A stretch of DNA of 64,000 bases from Streptomyces sp. Q6 (GTDB lineage Bacteria > Actinomycetota > Actinomycetes > Streptomycetales > Streptomycetaceae), in contig NZ_CP146022.1 in NCBI RefSeq assembly GCF_036967205.1, positions 5,394,001 to 5,458,000 of the forward strand. The letters are read 5' to 3'. Numbering within the stretch: the stretch's first letter is position 1; every line of letters begins with the position of its first letter. Of the stretch, positions 42,170 to 53,347 are shown piece after piece. The position numbers were made by a program, and so were the translations under genes. The notes under the pieces are model-generated. The model saw only the letters and a list, made by a program, of their open reading frames with translations, searched no databases and was not told the DNA's origin.

Positions 42170-43446
42170 GCCTGCTCGCTCTCTACGCGCTCTACGGTGA
42201 CGGGTCGGTCCGAGGGGGCCGGATCGGGCAGCCGCAGCGCCCGCCGGAAGGAGACGGTGTCCTGCGGCGTGACGCACGCGAGGACGGCGGCGACGACGGC
42301 GCCGACGACGAGGAACCCGAACGCGGCGCCGAACCCCGCCGCGTCCGCGAGCAGCCCCATCGCGGTCGGCGCGACGACACCGCCCAGCTGCCCGCCGAAC
42401 GTGATCAGCCCGGCCGCGGCGCCCGTCAGTTCGGGCGGCAGGCTGCGCAGCGGCACGGCGAAGATCGGCATGTACGAGAGGGACGCGGCCGAGATCGCCA
42501 CGGTCATCCAGGCGACGAACGCCACCGTGCTCGACGCCGTCGCCATCAGCAGCAGCGCCAGCGAGGAGACGGCCATCGCGGGGACGACGACCTTGCGCGG
42601 ATGCCCCTCGAAGCGGTCCGCGAGCCGCCCGCCCGCGATCACCGCGACCGTGGCCGCGCCCGCAGGCAGGATCGCGAGCGCCCCCGACGAGGTCAGCGAG
42701 AGGCCGCGCTCGTCGTTGAGGTAGGACGGCACCCAGGTGTTCAGGCCCCACACGATGATGTCGTAGCCGAAGAACATCCCGGCGAACGCCCACAGCGTTC
42801 CCGAGCGCACCACGGTCCTGGTGCCGCTCGCCGGGGCGGGGGCGACGGCCGCGCGCGGCTCCGGCAGCCACAGCCGCACGGCCGCGTACACGAACACACC
42901 GACGGCGGCGACGCTGAAGAACGCCGAGCGCCAGCCGAAGTGCGCGATGAGCGGCGCGGCGACCAGCGGCGCGACGACCGCCGCGACCGCGTTCGAGGAC
43001 TGCACCAGGCCGTTGGCGCCCATCCGCTGCCCCGGCGTGGTCCGCTCGCTGACCGCCTTCATCGAGGCGCCGGGGAAGATGCCCTCGGCCACCCCGAACA
43101 GGAAGCGCACCACGAGCAGGATCGCGAACGACCCGGCGAGTCCGGTCAGCGCCGTGAACACCGACCAGATCAGCAGCGCCCAGCAGGTGACCCGCTTGGC
43201 GCCGAAGCGGTCGGCCAGCATGCCGCCGGGTATCTGGCAGGCGGCGTACGCCACGAAGAACACGGACACCGCGATGCCCTGCTCGGTGCGGCTGAGGTCG
43301 AACTCGTCACCGATCGAGGGCAGGGCGAGATTGATGACGAGCCGGTCGACGTAGTCGATCAGCCAGGCGGCGAAGAGCAGCCCGACCGTGATCTTCGCGC
43401 TCCGGTCGAGGCGTTCCCTGGTGCGGGCGCGCTCAGGTATGGCCAC
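42166..43446 (-). CDS. Major facilitator superfamily transporter
   Basis: The 426-residue protein has 12 predicted helices and MFS marks: GMLADRFGAKRV between helices 2 and 3, LPSIGDEFDLSRTEQGIAVS, and GGRLADRFEGHPRK in the second half. It resembles the anion:cation symporter branch (ExuT/PhT-like) that takes up organic acids or peptides. The GTG at 43446 has AAGGAG five bases upstream. It is translationally coupled to the M20 gene, so import of an acylated amino acid followed by hydrolysis is a reasonable guess. Confidence 0.85.
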   Translation of the reverse strand: MAIPERARTRERLDRSAKITVGLLFAAWLIDYVDRLVINLALPSIGDEFDLSRTEQGIAVSVFFVAYAACQIPGGMLADRFGAKRVTCWALLIWSVFTALTGLAGSFAILLVVRFLFGVAEGIFPGASMKAVSERTTPGQRMGANGLVQSSNAVAAVVAPLVAAPLIAHFGWRSAFFSVAAVGVFVYAAVRLWLPEPRAAVAPAPASGTRTVVRSGTLWAFAGMFFGYDIIVWGLNTWVPSYLNDERGLSLTSSGALAILPAGAATVAVIAGGRLADRFEGHPRKVVVPAMAVSSLALLLMATASSTVAFVAWMTVAISAASLSYMPIFAVPLRSLPPELTGAAAGLITFGGQLGGVVAPTAMGLLADAAGFGAAFGFLVVGAVVAAVLACVTPQDTVSFRRALRLPDPAPSDRPVTVERVESEQA

Positions 43447-43536
43447 GGGCACTCCTTCTAGAGTGGGCGGGCTGGTGCGGGGATGCGGCTCGGAAGTGGG
43501 GACAGAATCCGGCCGCCGTACGGGAGGGTGTCTCAG

Positions 43537-44572
43537 ATGCAGGTAAACGGCGGTATCGGACCGCTCATGCCGGAATCCGCCGCGGCCTTCGAGGAGGCGG
43601 ACCTCGCCCTCATCGACGCCCTCCAGACCGATCCGCGCGCCCCCTGGACCCGGATCGGCCCGGCCGTCGGCATCGACGCGACGACCGCGGCCCGGCGCTG
43701 GGCACGTCTGGAGCGCGAGGGCCTCGCCTGGATCACGGCGTACGCGGGCCCGGCCACGGCCACCGTCGCCTACGTCGAACTCACCTGCACACCGGGGGAG
43801 TTGGAGGAACTCACGGCCCGGCTCGTGACCCTGCCCTGGGTGTTCAGCGCGGAACACGTGGTCGGCGACTACGACCTCTTCCTGTCCGTCGCCGCCTCCG
43901 ACCTGCCCGCGCTCGGGCGCCGCGTCAGCGAGTCCATCGGCCGGCTGCCCGGGGTGCGCGCCACCCGGACCCGGCTGAGCATGCGGCTCTACCAGGAGGG
44001 CAGCGGCTGGAAGGTGCGCGCCATGGAACCCGCGGGCCGCGCCCGGCTCGCCCCGGCCGGGGGCACGTTCCGGCGCGGCGCGCGTTCCGCCCCGTGACGA
44101 CGTCGACCGGGCGCTGCTGCTCGCCCTCGGCGCGAACGGCCGCGCCGGATACGCGGAGCTGGCCGAGCGGGTCGGCATCGGCGAGTCGACCGTACGGCGC
44201 AGACTCGCCCGCGAACTGCGGGACCGCGAGATCATGCTCCGCTGCGACCTGGCCCAGCAACTGGCCGGATGGCCCGCGCTCGCCACCTACCGGGCGACCG
44301 TCCCGCACGGGGAACTGGACGCCACCGGCGCCGCGCTGGCCCGGCTCCCGCAGACGCGCCTGTGCACCTCGGTCACCGGGTCCTGCAATCTGCTCTTCTC
44401 CGTCTGGCTGCGCGACCTCGACGGCATGGCCGCGCTGGAGTCCCACCTCGACGACCGGTTCCCGGGGCTCCGGGTCGAGGACCGCACCGTGACCTTGCGG
44501 ACCGTGAAGCGGATGGGGCGGCTGCTCGACGACACCGGGCGAGCCACCGGGTACGTCCCGGTCGGCCTGTGA
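43537..44572 (+). pseudogene. Double-domain Lrp/AsnC regulator, frameshifted near 44091
   Basis: The gene diverges from the MFS/M20 operon. The first half (43537-44090) is a complete AsnC unit: HTH LIDALQTDPRAPWTRIGPAVGI...ARRWARLEREG and a Lrp-type sensor part. The frame then hits a stop at 44095-44097, but DDVDRALLLALGANGRAGYAELAERVGIGESTVRRRL, a second AsnC HTH, continues in another frame to 44572. Removing one C from the CCCC run at 44090-44093 restores about 344 residues. Two tandem AsnC units are normal for a streptomycete subgroup. It likely controls the transporter and hydrolase genes. Confidence 0.8.
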
Positions 44573-44591
44573 GCGGGGCCGCCCCGGCTGC

Positions 44592-45053
44592 TCAGGCCGG
44601 GTGCGCCGCGCGCCACGCCGCCATCGACGCGTCCCAGTCGTCACCGGACAGCGCGGTCAGCGACGCGGGGAAGAGGCCGTCCTCCTCCTTGGCGATGTGC
44701 CGGTGCAGCTCGTCGGCCGCCGCCACGAACCGCCGTACGTCGCCGGGATCCGTGAGGTCCAACGCGGGCAGCAGCGCCGCGAGTTCGCGGTGTTCGGCGA
44801 CCAGGGCGTCGATGTACGGCCCGTACTCGGGGTTCGCCGGATCGTCGCGCATCACCGCGAACAGCCCGTCCTCCTCGCCCTTCCAGTGCGCGGCCAGCTC
44901 GGCGGCCATCGTGTCGACGAGCACGCGCGCGGCCCCCGCGTCACCGCGCTCCAGGGCCCGCACCGCGTCCCCCGCGGCGTCGGTGACGCGCTCGTGCTCG
45001 GCGATGAACTCCTTGATCAGCGGGATCTCACGGCAACCGCAGTAGTGGCACAT
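44592..45053 (-). CDS. Hemerythrin-like (HHE) domain protein with N-terminal Cys motif
   Basis: The sequence begins MCHYCGCREIPLIKEFIAEHERV and has His and Glu residues at helix positions of a hemerythrin fold (EHERV, HWKGEEDGLF, EHRELAALL, HRHIAKEEDGLF). Such proteins bind iron or zinc and may sense oxygen or nitric oxide. The CHYCGC motif at the N terminus is a constant mark of this actinobacterial subgroup as I remember it. The second Met (45053) is taken as start; a Met three codons earlier is equally possible. The gene converges with the Lrp gene. Confidence 0.75.
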   Translation of the reverse strand: MCHYCGCREIPLIKEFIAEHERVTDAAGDAVRALERGDAGAARVLVDTMAAELAAHWKGEEDGLFAVMRDDPANPEYGPYIDALVAEHRELAALLPALDLTDPGDVRRFVAAADELHRHIAKEEDGLFPASLTALSGDDWDASMAAWRAAHPA

Positions 45054-45150
45054 GCCCCCCATTGCAGACGCCCCCGCCCGCCCGCGCACGCCGCGCACGC
45101 CGAAGCGGGTGGGCACGGCCCCGCACCCACCCGCCCGGCCGATTCGCCGC

Positions 45151-46857
45151 CTACGGCACCGGCAGCTCGAACCACACGACCTTCCCCGTCGACAGGCGCG
45201 TCGCGCCCCACCGCCGGGCCAGCCGGTTCACGAGATAGAGGCCGCGGCCGCCCTCGTCGGTCGCCCTGGCCTGCCGCAGGCGCGGCAACTGCGGTACGTC
45301 GTCGCCGACTTCGCAGCGCAGCACGTCGGTCCGCAACAGGCGCAGGGTCACGGGCCGGGAGGCGTACCGCACCGCGTTCGTCACGACCTCGCTCACCAGC
45401 AGCTCCAGCGAGTCGGACAGCTCCTCCAGGCCCCAGCGGGCCAGGGCGCTCCTGGCGAGCCGGCGGGCCCGGCCCGGCGCCGCGTCCTCCGGGTCCAGGA
45501 ACCAGTACGCCACGTCGCTCGGCGCGATCCCGTCGAACCGGGCGGCGAGCAGCGCGATGTCGTCGTCCCGGTCGCCGGGGCCGAGCATGTCGAGGACCTC
45601 GTCGCAGAGCGCTTCGAGCGGCGGCGGGTGGTCCGGTCCGGTCAACTGGGCGGTCGCGGCGAGCCGTTCCCGCAACTGCTCTATCCCGGTCCACACGTCC
45701 CGCAGCCGGGACTCGACGAGCCCGTCCGTGTAGAGGAGCAGGGTCGCCCCCGCGGGCGCGTCCAGCTCCACGGCCTCGAAGTCGACGCCGCCGACACCGA
45801 TCGGCGCCCCCGGCGGGACCCGGAGCACCTCGGCGCGCCCGCCCAGGTGCAGCAGCACCGGCGGCGGATGCCCGGCGTTGGCGATGGTGATGCGGTGCGC
45901 GACCGGGTCGTACACCGCGTACAGGCACGTGGCCATCCGGTCGGTGCCGAGCCGCTGCGCCTGCTCGTCGAGATGGTGCAGGACCTCCTGCGGCGGCAGA
46001 TCGAGCCCCGCGAGGGTCTGCGCGGTCGTGCGCAGCTGGCCCATGATGGCCGCCGAGGTCATGGAGTGCCCCATGACATCGCCCACCACCAGCGCGACCC
46101 GGCTGCCCGGCAGCGGGATCGCGTCGTACCAGTCGCCGCCGACCCGCGCCGTCTCCGCCGCCGGAAGGTAGCGCGAGGCGAGCCGCACACCCGTCGGGCG
46201 GGGCAGCGTCTCCGGCAGCATCGTGCGCTGCAACTCGTCGGCGATGTACGCCTCGCGCCCGTACAGGACCGCCTTGTCGATGCCCAGCGCGCTGTGCGTG
46301 GCGAGCTGCCCCGCCACCAGCAGGTCGTCGGCGTCGAACGCGGCCCGGTCCGGGCGGCGCAGGAACACCGCCGCGCCGATCACCCGGCGCCGCCCCCGCA
46401 GCGGCGCGAGGATCGCGCGGTGCCCGGTCGGCAACGGCGGCTCCCCGCCGAGGAGTTCGGGCAGCGCGGCGAGCGCCGCGGGCGAGTCGGCGAACACCGG
46501 GCGCACGCCCCGCAGTACCTCGGCGAGCGCCCCGCCCGCCTGGACCTCGCACAACTCGGCGCAGCCCGCCGCCAGTTCGCCCTGCGGCGAGACCGCGGCG
46601 GCCGGTGCGCCGTTCTCCGTCTCCGTGTCGTCGGCGTCGGGGATGCGGTCGGTGCGGCGCAGGCGCAGCACCATGGGTCCGGTCGGACGCTCGTCGCCGA
46701 CGGGCAGCGGCTCGCGCAGATAGACCAGGATCGCGTCCGAGAACGTCGGCACCGTCGCCCGGCACAGCCCCATGACGATCTCGTCGAGGTCGATACCGCG
46801 CGCGATCCGCCGGGTCGCGGCGCCCACGAACCGCAGCCGGTCCCCGTCGCGCCGCAT
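45151..46857 (-). CDS. SpoIIE-type PP2C phosphatase with GAF-like and HATPase domains (N terminus uncertain)
   Basis: The clear part has a GAF-like domain (about 1-200), a PP2C/SpoIIE domain (GGDWYDAIPLPGSRVALVVGDVMGHS, NAGHPPPVLL, LLYTDGLVESR, DDIALLAARF) and an anti-sigma-type HATPase domain at the end. The last of these has LLVSEVVTNAVRYASRP and GRGLYLVNRLARRWG. Streptomycetes have many such proteins, which pair phosphatase and kinase of partner-switching systems controlling sigma-factor activity. Upstream of 46857 the coding sequence appears to continue into a Pro-rich N terminus in another frame up to a GTG at 47162; see the separate finding. Length as annotated is 568 residues. Confidence 0.85.
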   Translation of the reverse strand: MRRDGDRLRFVGAATRRIARGIDLDEIVMGLCRATVPTFSDAILVYLREPLPVGDERPTGPMVLRLRRTDRIPDADDTETENGAPAAAVSPQGELAAGCAELCEVQAGGALAEVLRGVRPVFADSPAALAALPELLGGEPPLPTGHRAILAPLRGRRRVIGAAVFLRRPDRAAFDADDLLVAGQLATHSALGIDKAVLYGREAYIADELQRTMLPETLPRPTGVRLASRYLPAAETARVGGDWYDAIPLPGSRVALVVGDVMGHSMTSAAIMGQLRTTAQTLAGLDLPPQEVLHHLDEQAQRLGTDRMATCLYAVYDPVAHRITIANAGHPPPVLLHLGGRAEVLRVPPGAPIGVGGVDFEAVELDAPAGATLLLYTDGLVESRLRDVWTGIEQLRERLAATAQLTGPDHPPPLEALCDEVLDMLGPGDRDDDIALLAARFDGIAPSDVAYWFLDPEDAAPGRARRLARSALARWGLEELSDSLELLVSEVVTNAVRYASRPVTLRLLRTDVLRCEVGDDVPQLPRLRQARATDEGGRGLYLVNRLARRWGATRLSTGKVVWFELPVP

Positions 46858-47199
46858 CGCGGTCGGCTGCCCCGCCGGGCGTGGCTGCCCGGAGCGCCGC
46901 TCGGTCCCGTCCGGGGGTCCCGAGGGCGCACCGGCTCGGGCGAGGGGGACGCGGGCTGCGAGTGCTCGGCGTCCGCCGGGGGCGGCGGCGGGGGCGGCGG
47001 TGCGGCGGCGCGGCGCGGCTGTTCCGGTAAGCCGCCCGTCGCCGGGTTTCCGGACGCGTCAGGGGTACGCCGCAGGGCCCCGCGGGGATCGGCGGGGCGG
47101 GCCGCCGTGCCGTGGTGGCGGCTTTCGTGGGAGCCTTGGTAAGAGGCTGAGTGCTCCGTCACGCGTGTCGAATCCGTCCGTCCGGGGCTGCGCGCCGTG
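46858..47199 (-). other. Possible Pro-rich N terminus of the PP2C gene in a shifted frame
   Basis: Reading leftward from GTG 47162, the frame gives VTEHSASYQGSHESRHH, a poly-Pro stretch (about eight Pro) and EHSQPASPSPEP. It then continues into the wrong frame. Adding one G near 46912 would join it to APSGPPDGTERRSG and the phosphatase start. The stretch may be the true N-terminal tail, or just a leader. Nothing else was recognised in these 342 bases. Confidence 0.4.
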
Positions 47200-47898
47200 T
47201 CACTGGCCGGTGCGCCGGCAGTTGAGAAACAGCTGGTGCTCGGGTGGGGCGTCGGGGCTCGCCGGAGCGTACGCGTACGTCTCCGCCCCGGTGATCTCGA
47301 AGCCCGTGTCGCGTACGACCTGATGAAGCTCGGCCCGCAGGAATCCCGATACCCGGATTGTGTTCCCCAGGAACGGAATCTCCGCGTCGTCCAGATCGGC
47401 CTCGACCATCGACAACGCCAACCGGCCACCGGGCCGCAGCAACGAGTGCAGCAGTCGCAGCGCGCCCGGGATCTCCGCGCGCGGCAGCATCAGCAGGGTG
47501 AAGAAACAGGTGACGGCGTCGAACTCGCCGACACCGTCGGGGCCTTGGGCGGTCAGGTCGGTCAGGTCGCCGTGGTGGAACTCCGCCTCCGGCACGTTCT
47601 TCCTGGCCAGCTCCAGCATGCCCGCCGACAGGTCGACGCCGACCACCCGCGCGCCCGCGTCGACGAGCTGGCGGGACGTCGGAACGCCCGTGCCGCAGCC
47701 CACGTCGAGCACCCGGGGTGCGGGCCCGAGGCCGTCCAGCATCCGCTCCACGGCGGCCAGTTGGCCTTCCTTGTGCGGAAAGGCCTCGTCGTAGCGCCCG
47801 CCGATCGCGTCGAACGCCGCGGCCTGTCCCGACCGGTCCGTCCTGCCCGTTCCACCCACGTTCACGGTCCCGCCGCCCCTCGATGGCCTCATTGACAT
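47200..47898 (-). CDS. Class I SAM-dependent methyltransferase
   Basis: The 232-residue protein has motif I VLDVGCGTGVPTSRQL, then VGVDLSAGMLELARKN, HGDLTDL and LLRPGGRLALSMVEADL, a standard small-molecule methyltransferase fold. Start alternatives are the ATGs at 47898 and 47892 and GTGs further in; no decisive ribosome site was found. Substrate unknown. It reads leftward toward the phosphatase gene. Confidence 0.82.
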   Translation of the reverse strand: MSMRPSRGGGTVNVGGTGRTDRSGQAAAFDAIGGRYDEAFPHKEGQLAAVERMLDGLGPAPRVLDVGCGTGVPTSRQLVDAGARVVGVDLSAGMLELARKNVPEAEFHHGDLTDLTAQGPDGVGEFDAVTCFFTLLMLPRAEIPGALRLLHSLLRPGGRLALSMVEADLDDAEIPFLGNTIRVSGFLRAELHQVVRDTGFEITGAETYAYAPASPDAPPEHQLFLNCRRTGQ

Positions 47899-48024
47899 CG
47901 TGTCAGACCTGCGGCGCACGCAAAGAGTTGTCGGCTGTGACGAATCCCGCGCGACTCTGTGCGCCTTCCTGTGCACTTGCGGAGGACGATCCTACGTTTC
48001 CCCCATGGGGGCGCATCAAGGGTC

Positions 48025-48696
48025 TCATGAGGACACGTGCGCGGGCGTACGGTCCCAGTCGGCGGGAAGCGCCGGGACCGGCCATCCCGGATCGGGCCGC
48101 CAGTGCTGCCAGCCGTCCGAGAACGGCCTGTCCCACCGCTCGATCGCCTCGACCGCCGCCCGCCCCGCCTCCCGTACGGACTCGGCCTGTCCCGCGCTCA
48201 TCAGCCCCACGGCCTGGGCCTGCGCGAACTCGTCCTCGTCGTGCCAGCGCCAGCTGCGGTCCGCGTACACCGACAGATCGAGGAAGTGGTCCTCGGAGTC
48301 CACGCCGCCCGACCAGCGCACGCGCGGCTGCTCCAGATTCACGTACCAGTTCCGGAACGTCCAGTCCTGGTCCCAGAACAGCCAGACCGACCACGGGTCG
48401 TGGGGGCGCGCCAGTTTCAGGACGCCCGCGCCGAACCAGTGGTCGCGCTGGAGCGCACGCGGTTTCGTGTAGCGGGTGGCGAGCGGCTCGCGGTGCACCG
48501 GCGTGCCGTCGGCGAGCACCGGCTTCACGCACTCCGTGCCGGGTGCCATCCATACGGCGAGCAGATCGCGGGAGTCCTCGACGACGGTGACCGGACGGCA
48601 GATGTGGAAGCCGTCGCCGCCGTTGGCGCGGTAGCGCCACAGGATCGGCTCCCCGGGCGCCCAGCGCCCCTCGCCGCTGCGGTAGTCGTCTGTCAT
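48025..48696 (-). CDS. DUF402-domain protein
   Basis: The 223-residue protein contains the DUF402/FomD-like core: LWRYRANGGDGFHICRPVTV, then VWMAPGTE, WFLFWDQDWTFRNWYVNLEQP (seen here as WLFWDQDWTFRNWYVNLEQ) and DHFLDLSVYADRSWRW followed by HDEDEF. The Asp and Glu residues bind metal in FomD, a nucleotide-phosphonate hydrolase. The substrate of this member is not known. It stands alone between a methyltransferase and fumC. Confidence 0.82.
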   Translation of the reverse strand: MTDDYRSGEGRWAPGEPILWRYRANGGDGFHICRPVTVVEDSRDLLAVWMAPGTECVKPVLADGTPVHREPLATRYTKPRALQRDHWFGAGVLKLARPHDPWSVWLFWDQDWTFRNWYVNLEQPRVRWSGGVDSEDHFLDLSVYADRSWRWHDEDEFAQAQAVGLMSAGQAESVREAGRAAVEAIERWDRPFSDGWQHWRPDPGWPVPALPADWDRTPAHVSS

Positions 48697-48769
48697 GCGC
48701 AGATATTAGGTGCCAAGGGCATACGACGCAGCGGTCCGCGTCACGAATGCGTCAGGACGCCACCCGCTG

Positions 48770-50164
48770 TTACGGGCGGGTCATCCGCAGGACATCCAGC
48801 GCCTCGTCGAGCTGCTCGACGGTGAGGTCGCCGCGCTCCACGTATCCGCCGTCGAGGACCACCTCGCGGATCGTCCTGCGCTCCGCGAGGGACTTCTTGG
48901 CGACCTTGGCGGCCTCCTCGTAGCCGATGTACTTGTTGAGCGGCGTGACCACGGAGGGGGAGGACTCGGCGTACTCGCGGGCCCGTTCGCGGTTGGCGGT
49001 GATGCCGTCGACCGTGCGGTCGGCGAGGAGCCGGGAGACGTTCGCGAGCAGCCGGATCGACTCCAGCACGTTCTTGGCGATGACCGGCAGCATGACGTTC
49101 AGCTCGAAGTTGCCCGCGGCGCCCGCCGTGGCCACCGTCGCGTCGTTACCGATCACCTGCGCGGCGACCATCAGGGTCGCCTCGGGAATGACCGGATTCA
49201 CCTTCCCCGGCATGATCGACGAACCGGGCTGGAGGTCGGGCAGGTTGATCTCGGCCAGCCCCGTGCGCGGGCCGGACGCGGCCCACCGCAGGTCGTTGGC
49301 GATCTTCGTGAGGCCGACGGCGATGGTGCGCAGCTGCCCGCTGGTCTCCACGATCCCGTCGCGCGCGCCCTGCGCCTCGAAGTGGTCGCGGGCCTCGGTC
49401 AGCGGCAGGCCCGTGGCCCGCGCGACCTCCGCGATGACGGCGGCCGAGAACCCGGGGGGCGTGTTGATGCCGGTGCCGACCGCCGTGCCGCCCAGGGGGA
49501 GTTCGGCGAGCCGGGGCAGCGAGGCGGTGAGCCGCTCGACACCGTAGCGGACCTGCGCCGCGTACCCGCCGAACTCCTGGCCGAGGGTGACCGGCGTCGC
49601 GTCCATCAGATGGGTGCGGCCCGACTTCACGACATCGGCGAACTCGGCCGCCTTGCGCTCCAGGGACGCCGCGAGGTGTTCGAGCGCCGGGATCAGGTCA
49701 TGGGTGACGGCGGCCGTCGCCGCGATGTGGATCGAGGAGGGGAACACGTCGTTCGACGACTGCGAGGCGTTGACGTGGTCGTTGGGGTGCACGTCGCGGC
49801 CGAGGCGCTCGGTGGCCAGCGTGGCGAGCACCTCGTTGGTGTTCATGTTGGAGGACGTGCCCGAGCCGGTCTGGAACACGTCGACGGGGAACTCGTCGTC
49901 CCAGCGGCCCTCGGCGACCTCGGCCGCCGCGTCCGCGACGGCGTCGGCGATGTCCTTGTCGAGGACGCCGAGGTCCGCGTTGACCTTCGCGGCGGCGCCC
50001 TTGATGCGGGCGAGGGCCTCGATGTGGGCGCGCTCCAGACGCTGCCCGGAGACGGGGAAGTTCTCCACCGCGCGCTGCGTCTGCGCACGCCACTTGGCGT
50101 CGGCGGGGACCCGCACCTCGCCCATGGAGTCGTGCTCGATCCGGAATCCGGCGTCGTTCGGCAT
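48770..50164 (-). CDS. fumC: Class II fumarate hydratase FumC
   Basis: The 464-residue enzyme has the class II fumarase/aspartase marks: [38 protein letters not shown] and the signature [12 protein letters not shown]. It interconverts fumarate and malate in the TCA cycle without an iron-sulfur cluster. The ATG at 50164 starts [15 protein letters not shown]. Having both fumarase classes in neighbouring genes is the known streptomycete arrangement. Confidence 0.95.
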   Translation of the reverse strand: MPNDAGFRIEHDSMGEVRVPADAKWRAQTQRAVENFPVSGQRLERAHIEALARIKGAAAKVNADLGVLDKDIADAVADAAAEVAEGRWDDEFPVDVFQTGSGTSSNMNTNEVLATLATERLGRDVHPNDHVNASQSSNDVFPSSIHIAATAAVTHDLIPALEHLAASLERKAAEFADVVKSGRTHLMDATPVTLGQEFGGYAAQVRYGVERLTASLPRLAELPLGGTAVGTGINTPPGFSAAVIAEVARATGLPLTEARDHFEAQGARDGIVETSGQLRTIAVGLTKIANDLRWAASGPRTGLAEINLPDLQPGSSIMPGKVNPVIPEATLMVAAQVIGNDATVATAGAAGNFELNVMLPVIAKNVLESIRLLANVSRLLADRTVDGITANRERAREYAESSPSVVTPLNKYIGYEEAAKVAKKSLAERRTIREVVLDGGYVERGDLTVEQLDEALDVLRMTRP

Positions 50165-50270
50165 GGCCGTGGTCCTCCTCGTGTCGTCGTGCCCCCGTCC
50201 CTGCCAGCGTCGCTCACCCGGCCGGTATTCCGTCCGTATGGCGTGCCGGTGTCGTGGGCACCCGTGGGCC

Positions 50271-50645
50271 ATGACGACAACTCTGGGTGGATATGTTCTG
50301 GGAACTCCCGACCCGTCGGCCCTGGCCGACTTCTACCGCGCGCTGCTCGGCTGGGAGGAGATCGAGCGCGATCCCGCGTGGGTGCGACTCGGCGAGCCGG
50401 GCCGTGAGCGTCCCGGTCTGGGTTTCCAGCTGGAGGCCGATCACACCGCGCCGGTCTGGCCGCAGCGCCCCGGCACCCAGCAGATGCAGGCGCACCTCGA
50501 CCTCCAGGTGGACGACCTGGAGGCCGAGACGGAGCGGGCCTGCGCGCTCGGGGCGACGCTGGAGGCGTACCAGCCGCAGAAGGACGTGCGGGTGCTGCGC
50601 GATCCGCACGGCCACCCGTTCTGCCTGTTCCTGCCGGGCGCCTGA
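50271..50645 (+). CDS. VOC-family (glyoxalase-like) protein
   Basis: The 124-residue protein is a single glyoxalase/bleomycin-resistance/dioxygenase fold: [39 protein letters not shown] and [11 protein letters not shown]. The paired half-motifs give two beta-alpha-beta-beta-beta units, with likely metal residues His and Glu only partly kept. Function unknown. It stands between the two fumarase genes on the opposite strand. Confidence 0.82.
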   Translation: MTTTLGGYVLGTPDPSALADFYRALLGWEEIERDPAWVRLGEPGRERPGLGFQLEADHTAPVWPQRPGTQQMQAHLDLQVDDLEAETERACALGATLEAYQPQKDVRVLRDPHGHPFCLFLPGA

Positions 50646-50652
50646 GCGGCCC

Positions 50653-52326
<1,674 letters not shown>

Positions 52327-52449
52327 CTCGCCCATTCCTCTTTCGGCCGGGTAGCAGCTGGCATCCGTTGGCAGCGCCAACCAGCGTAGAACCTGGCGGA
52401 CGCGCCGGACCTGTGAGGTAAGGCTCAGTTCGCCCTTCCGCGGGACTGT

Positions 52450-52475
52450 CGCGATCTATCGCGTTTCGGTACGCT
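52450..52475 (+). promoter_or_regulatory. Leaderless promoter with palindrome upstream of the DUF1707 gene
   Basis: TACGCT (52470-52475) lies six bases before the GTG at 52482, the spacing of a leaderless start. Just upstream is the perfect inverted repeat CGCGAT-CT-ATCGCG (52450-52463), overlapping where the polymerase would bind; probably an operator for an unidentified repressor. Confidence 0.6.
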
Positions 52476-52481
52476 GCTGCC

Positions 52482-53198
52482 GTGGACCTTCACAAGCGAC
52501 CCCAGCCGACCGCCCCCGCCCCGCAACCCGCGGAGCCTGTCGAGCCCGCCGCCCTCCGCGCGTCCGACGCCGACCGGGACCGGGTCGCGGACATCCTGCG
52601 CGAGGCGCTCGCCGAGGGCCGGATCGACGCGGAGGAGCACGCGGAGCGGGTCGAGGGCGTCTACCGCGCCAAGACCGTGGGCGAACTGGAGCCGCTGGTC
52701 AGGGACTTGCCCGGCGCCCACACCCCGCGCCCGTCCGTCCCGCACGGGCCGCCGCCGAACCAGCCGGCGCCCGGCGCGATCCCGCAGCTGCCCGGCGAGA
52801 ACCTGGTGGCGGTGTTCAGCAGCACCACCCGCCGGGGCCGCTGGCGCGTGGGCCGCCGCACGCACGCGTACGCCGTGTTCGGCAACGTGGAGATCGACCT
52901 CAGCGAGGCGATCTTCGAGTACCCGCAGATCTACATCAAAGCGGTCTCCGTCTTCGGGAACGTGGAGATCACCGTCCCCGAGAACATCTCGCTGCGCGGC
53001 AGCGGCGGCGGCGTCCTCGGCAACTTCGAGGTGGACACGCTCGACGCGACCGAGGCCGAGGCCCCCGTCGTCTACGTGGACGGCGTCGCGGTCCTGGGCA
53101 ACATCGAGGCGAAGCCCAAGCGCGGCAAGCTGGTCAAGGACCTCCACAAGTACGTCGGCCGGTACGTCGACAAGCAGCTGCGCAAGCACCTCGACTGA
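52482..53198 (+). CDS. DUF1707-domain protein with cell-wall-active-antibiotics-response-like domain
   Basis: The 238-residue protein begins with a DUF1707 helical module (LRASDADRDRVADILREALAEGRIDAEEHAERV and VYRAKTVGELEPLVRDL in parts). A Pro-rich linker and a C-terminal beta-helix-like domain follow, with repeated FGNVEI runs (AVFGNVEIDL, SVFGNVEITVPEN, AVLGNIEAKP). These repeats resemble the LiaF-type and DUF1707-associated domains of membrane-stress proteins. No membrane helix is seen, so it is probably cytosolic. Promoter evidence favours a leaderless message. Confidence 0.82.
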   Translation: MDLHKRPQPTAPAPQPAEPVEPAALRASDADRDRVADILREALAEGRIDAEEHAERVEGVYRAKTVGELEPLVRDLPGAHTPRPSVPHGPPPNQPAPGAIPQLPGENLVAVFSSTTRRGRWRVGRRTHAYAVFGNVEIDLSEAIFEYPQIYIKAVSVFGNVEITVPENISLRGSGGGVLGNFEVDTLDATEAEAPVVYVDGVAVLGNIEAKPKRGKLVKDLHKYVGRYVDKQLRKHLD

Positions 53199-53347
53199 CC
53201 GGTCGCGCTCCGGCGGCGAACTCCCGTATGCACGGGGGAACTTCCGTGCTTCGGAACTCAGTGCATAGGCGTCGACACAGCGGGTAGAGCTTGCTGCATC
53301 GTCTCTCGCTCGCGAAAGCCGTCGTAAGCCGTCGTCAGGAGTAGACC

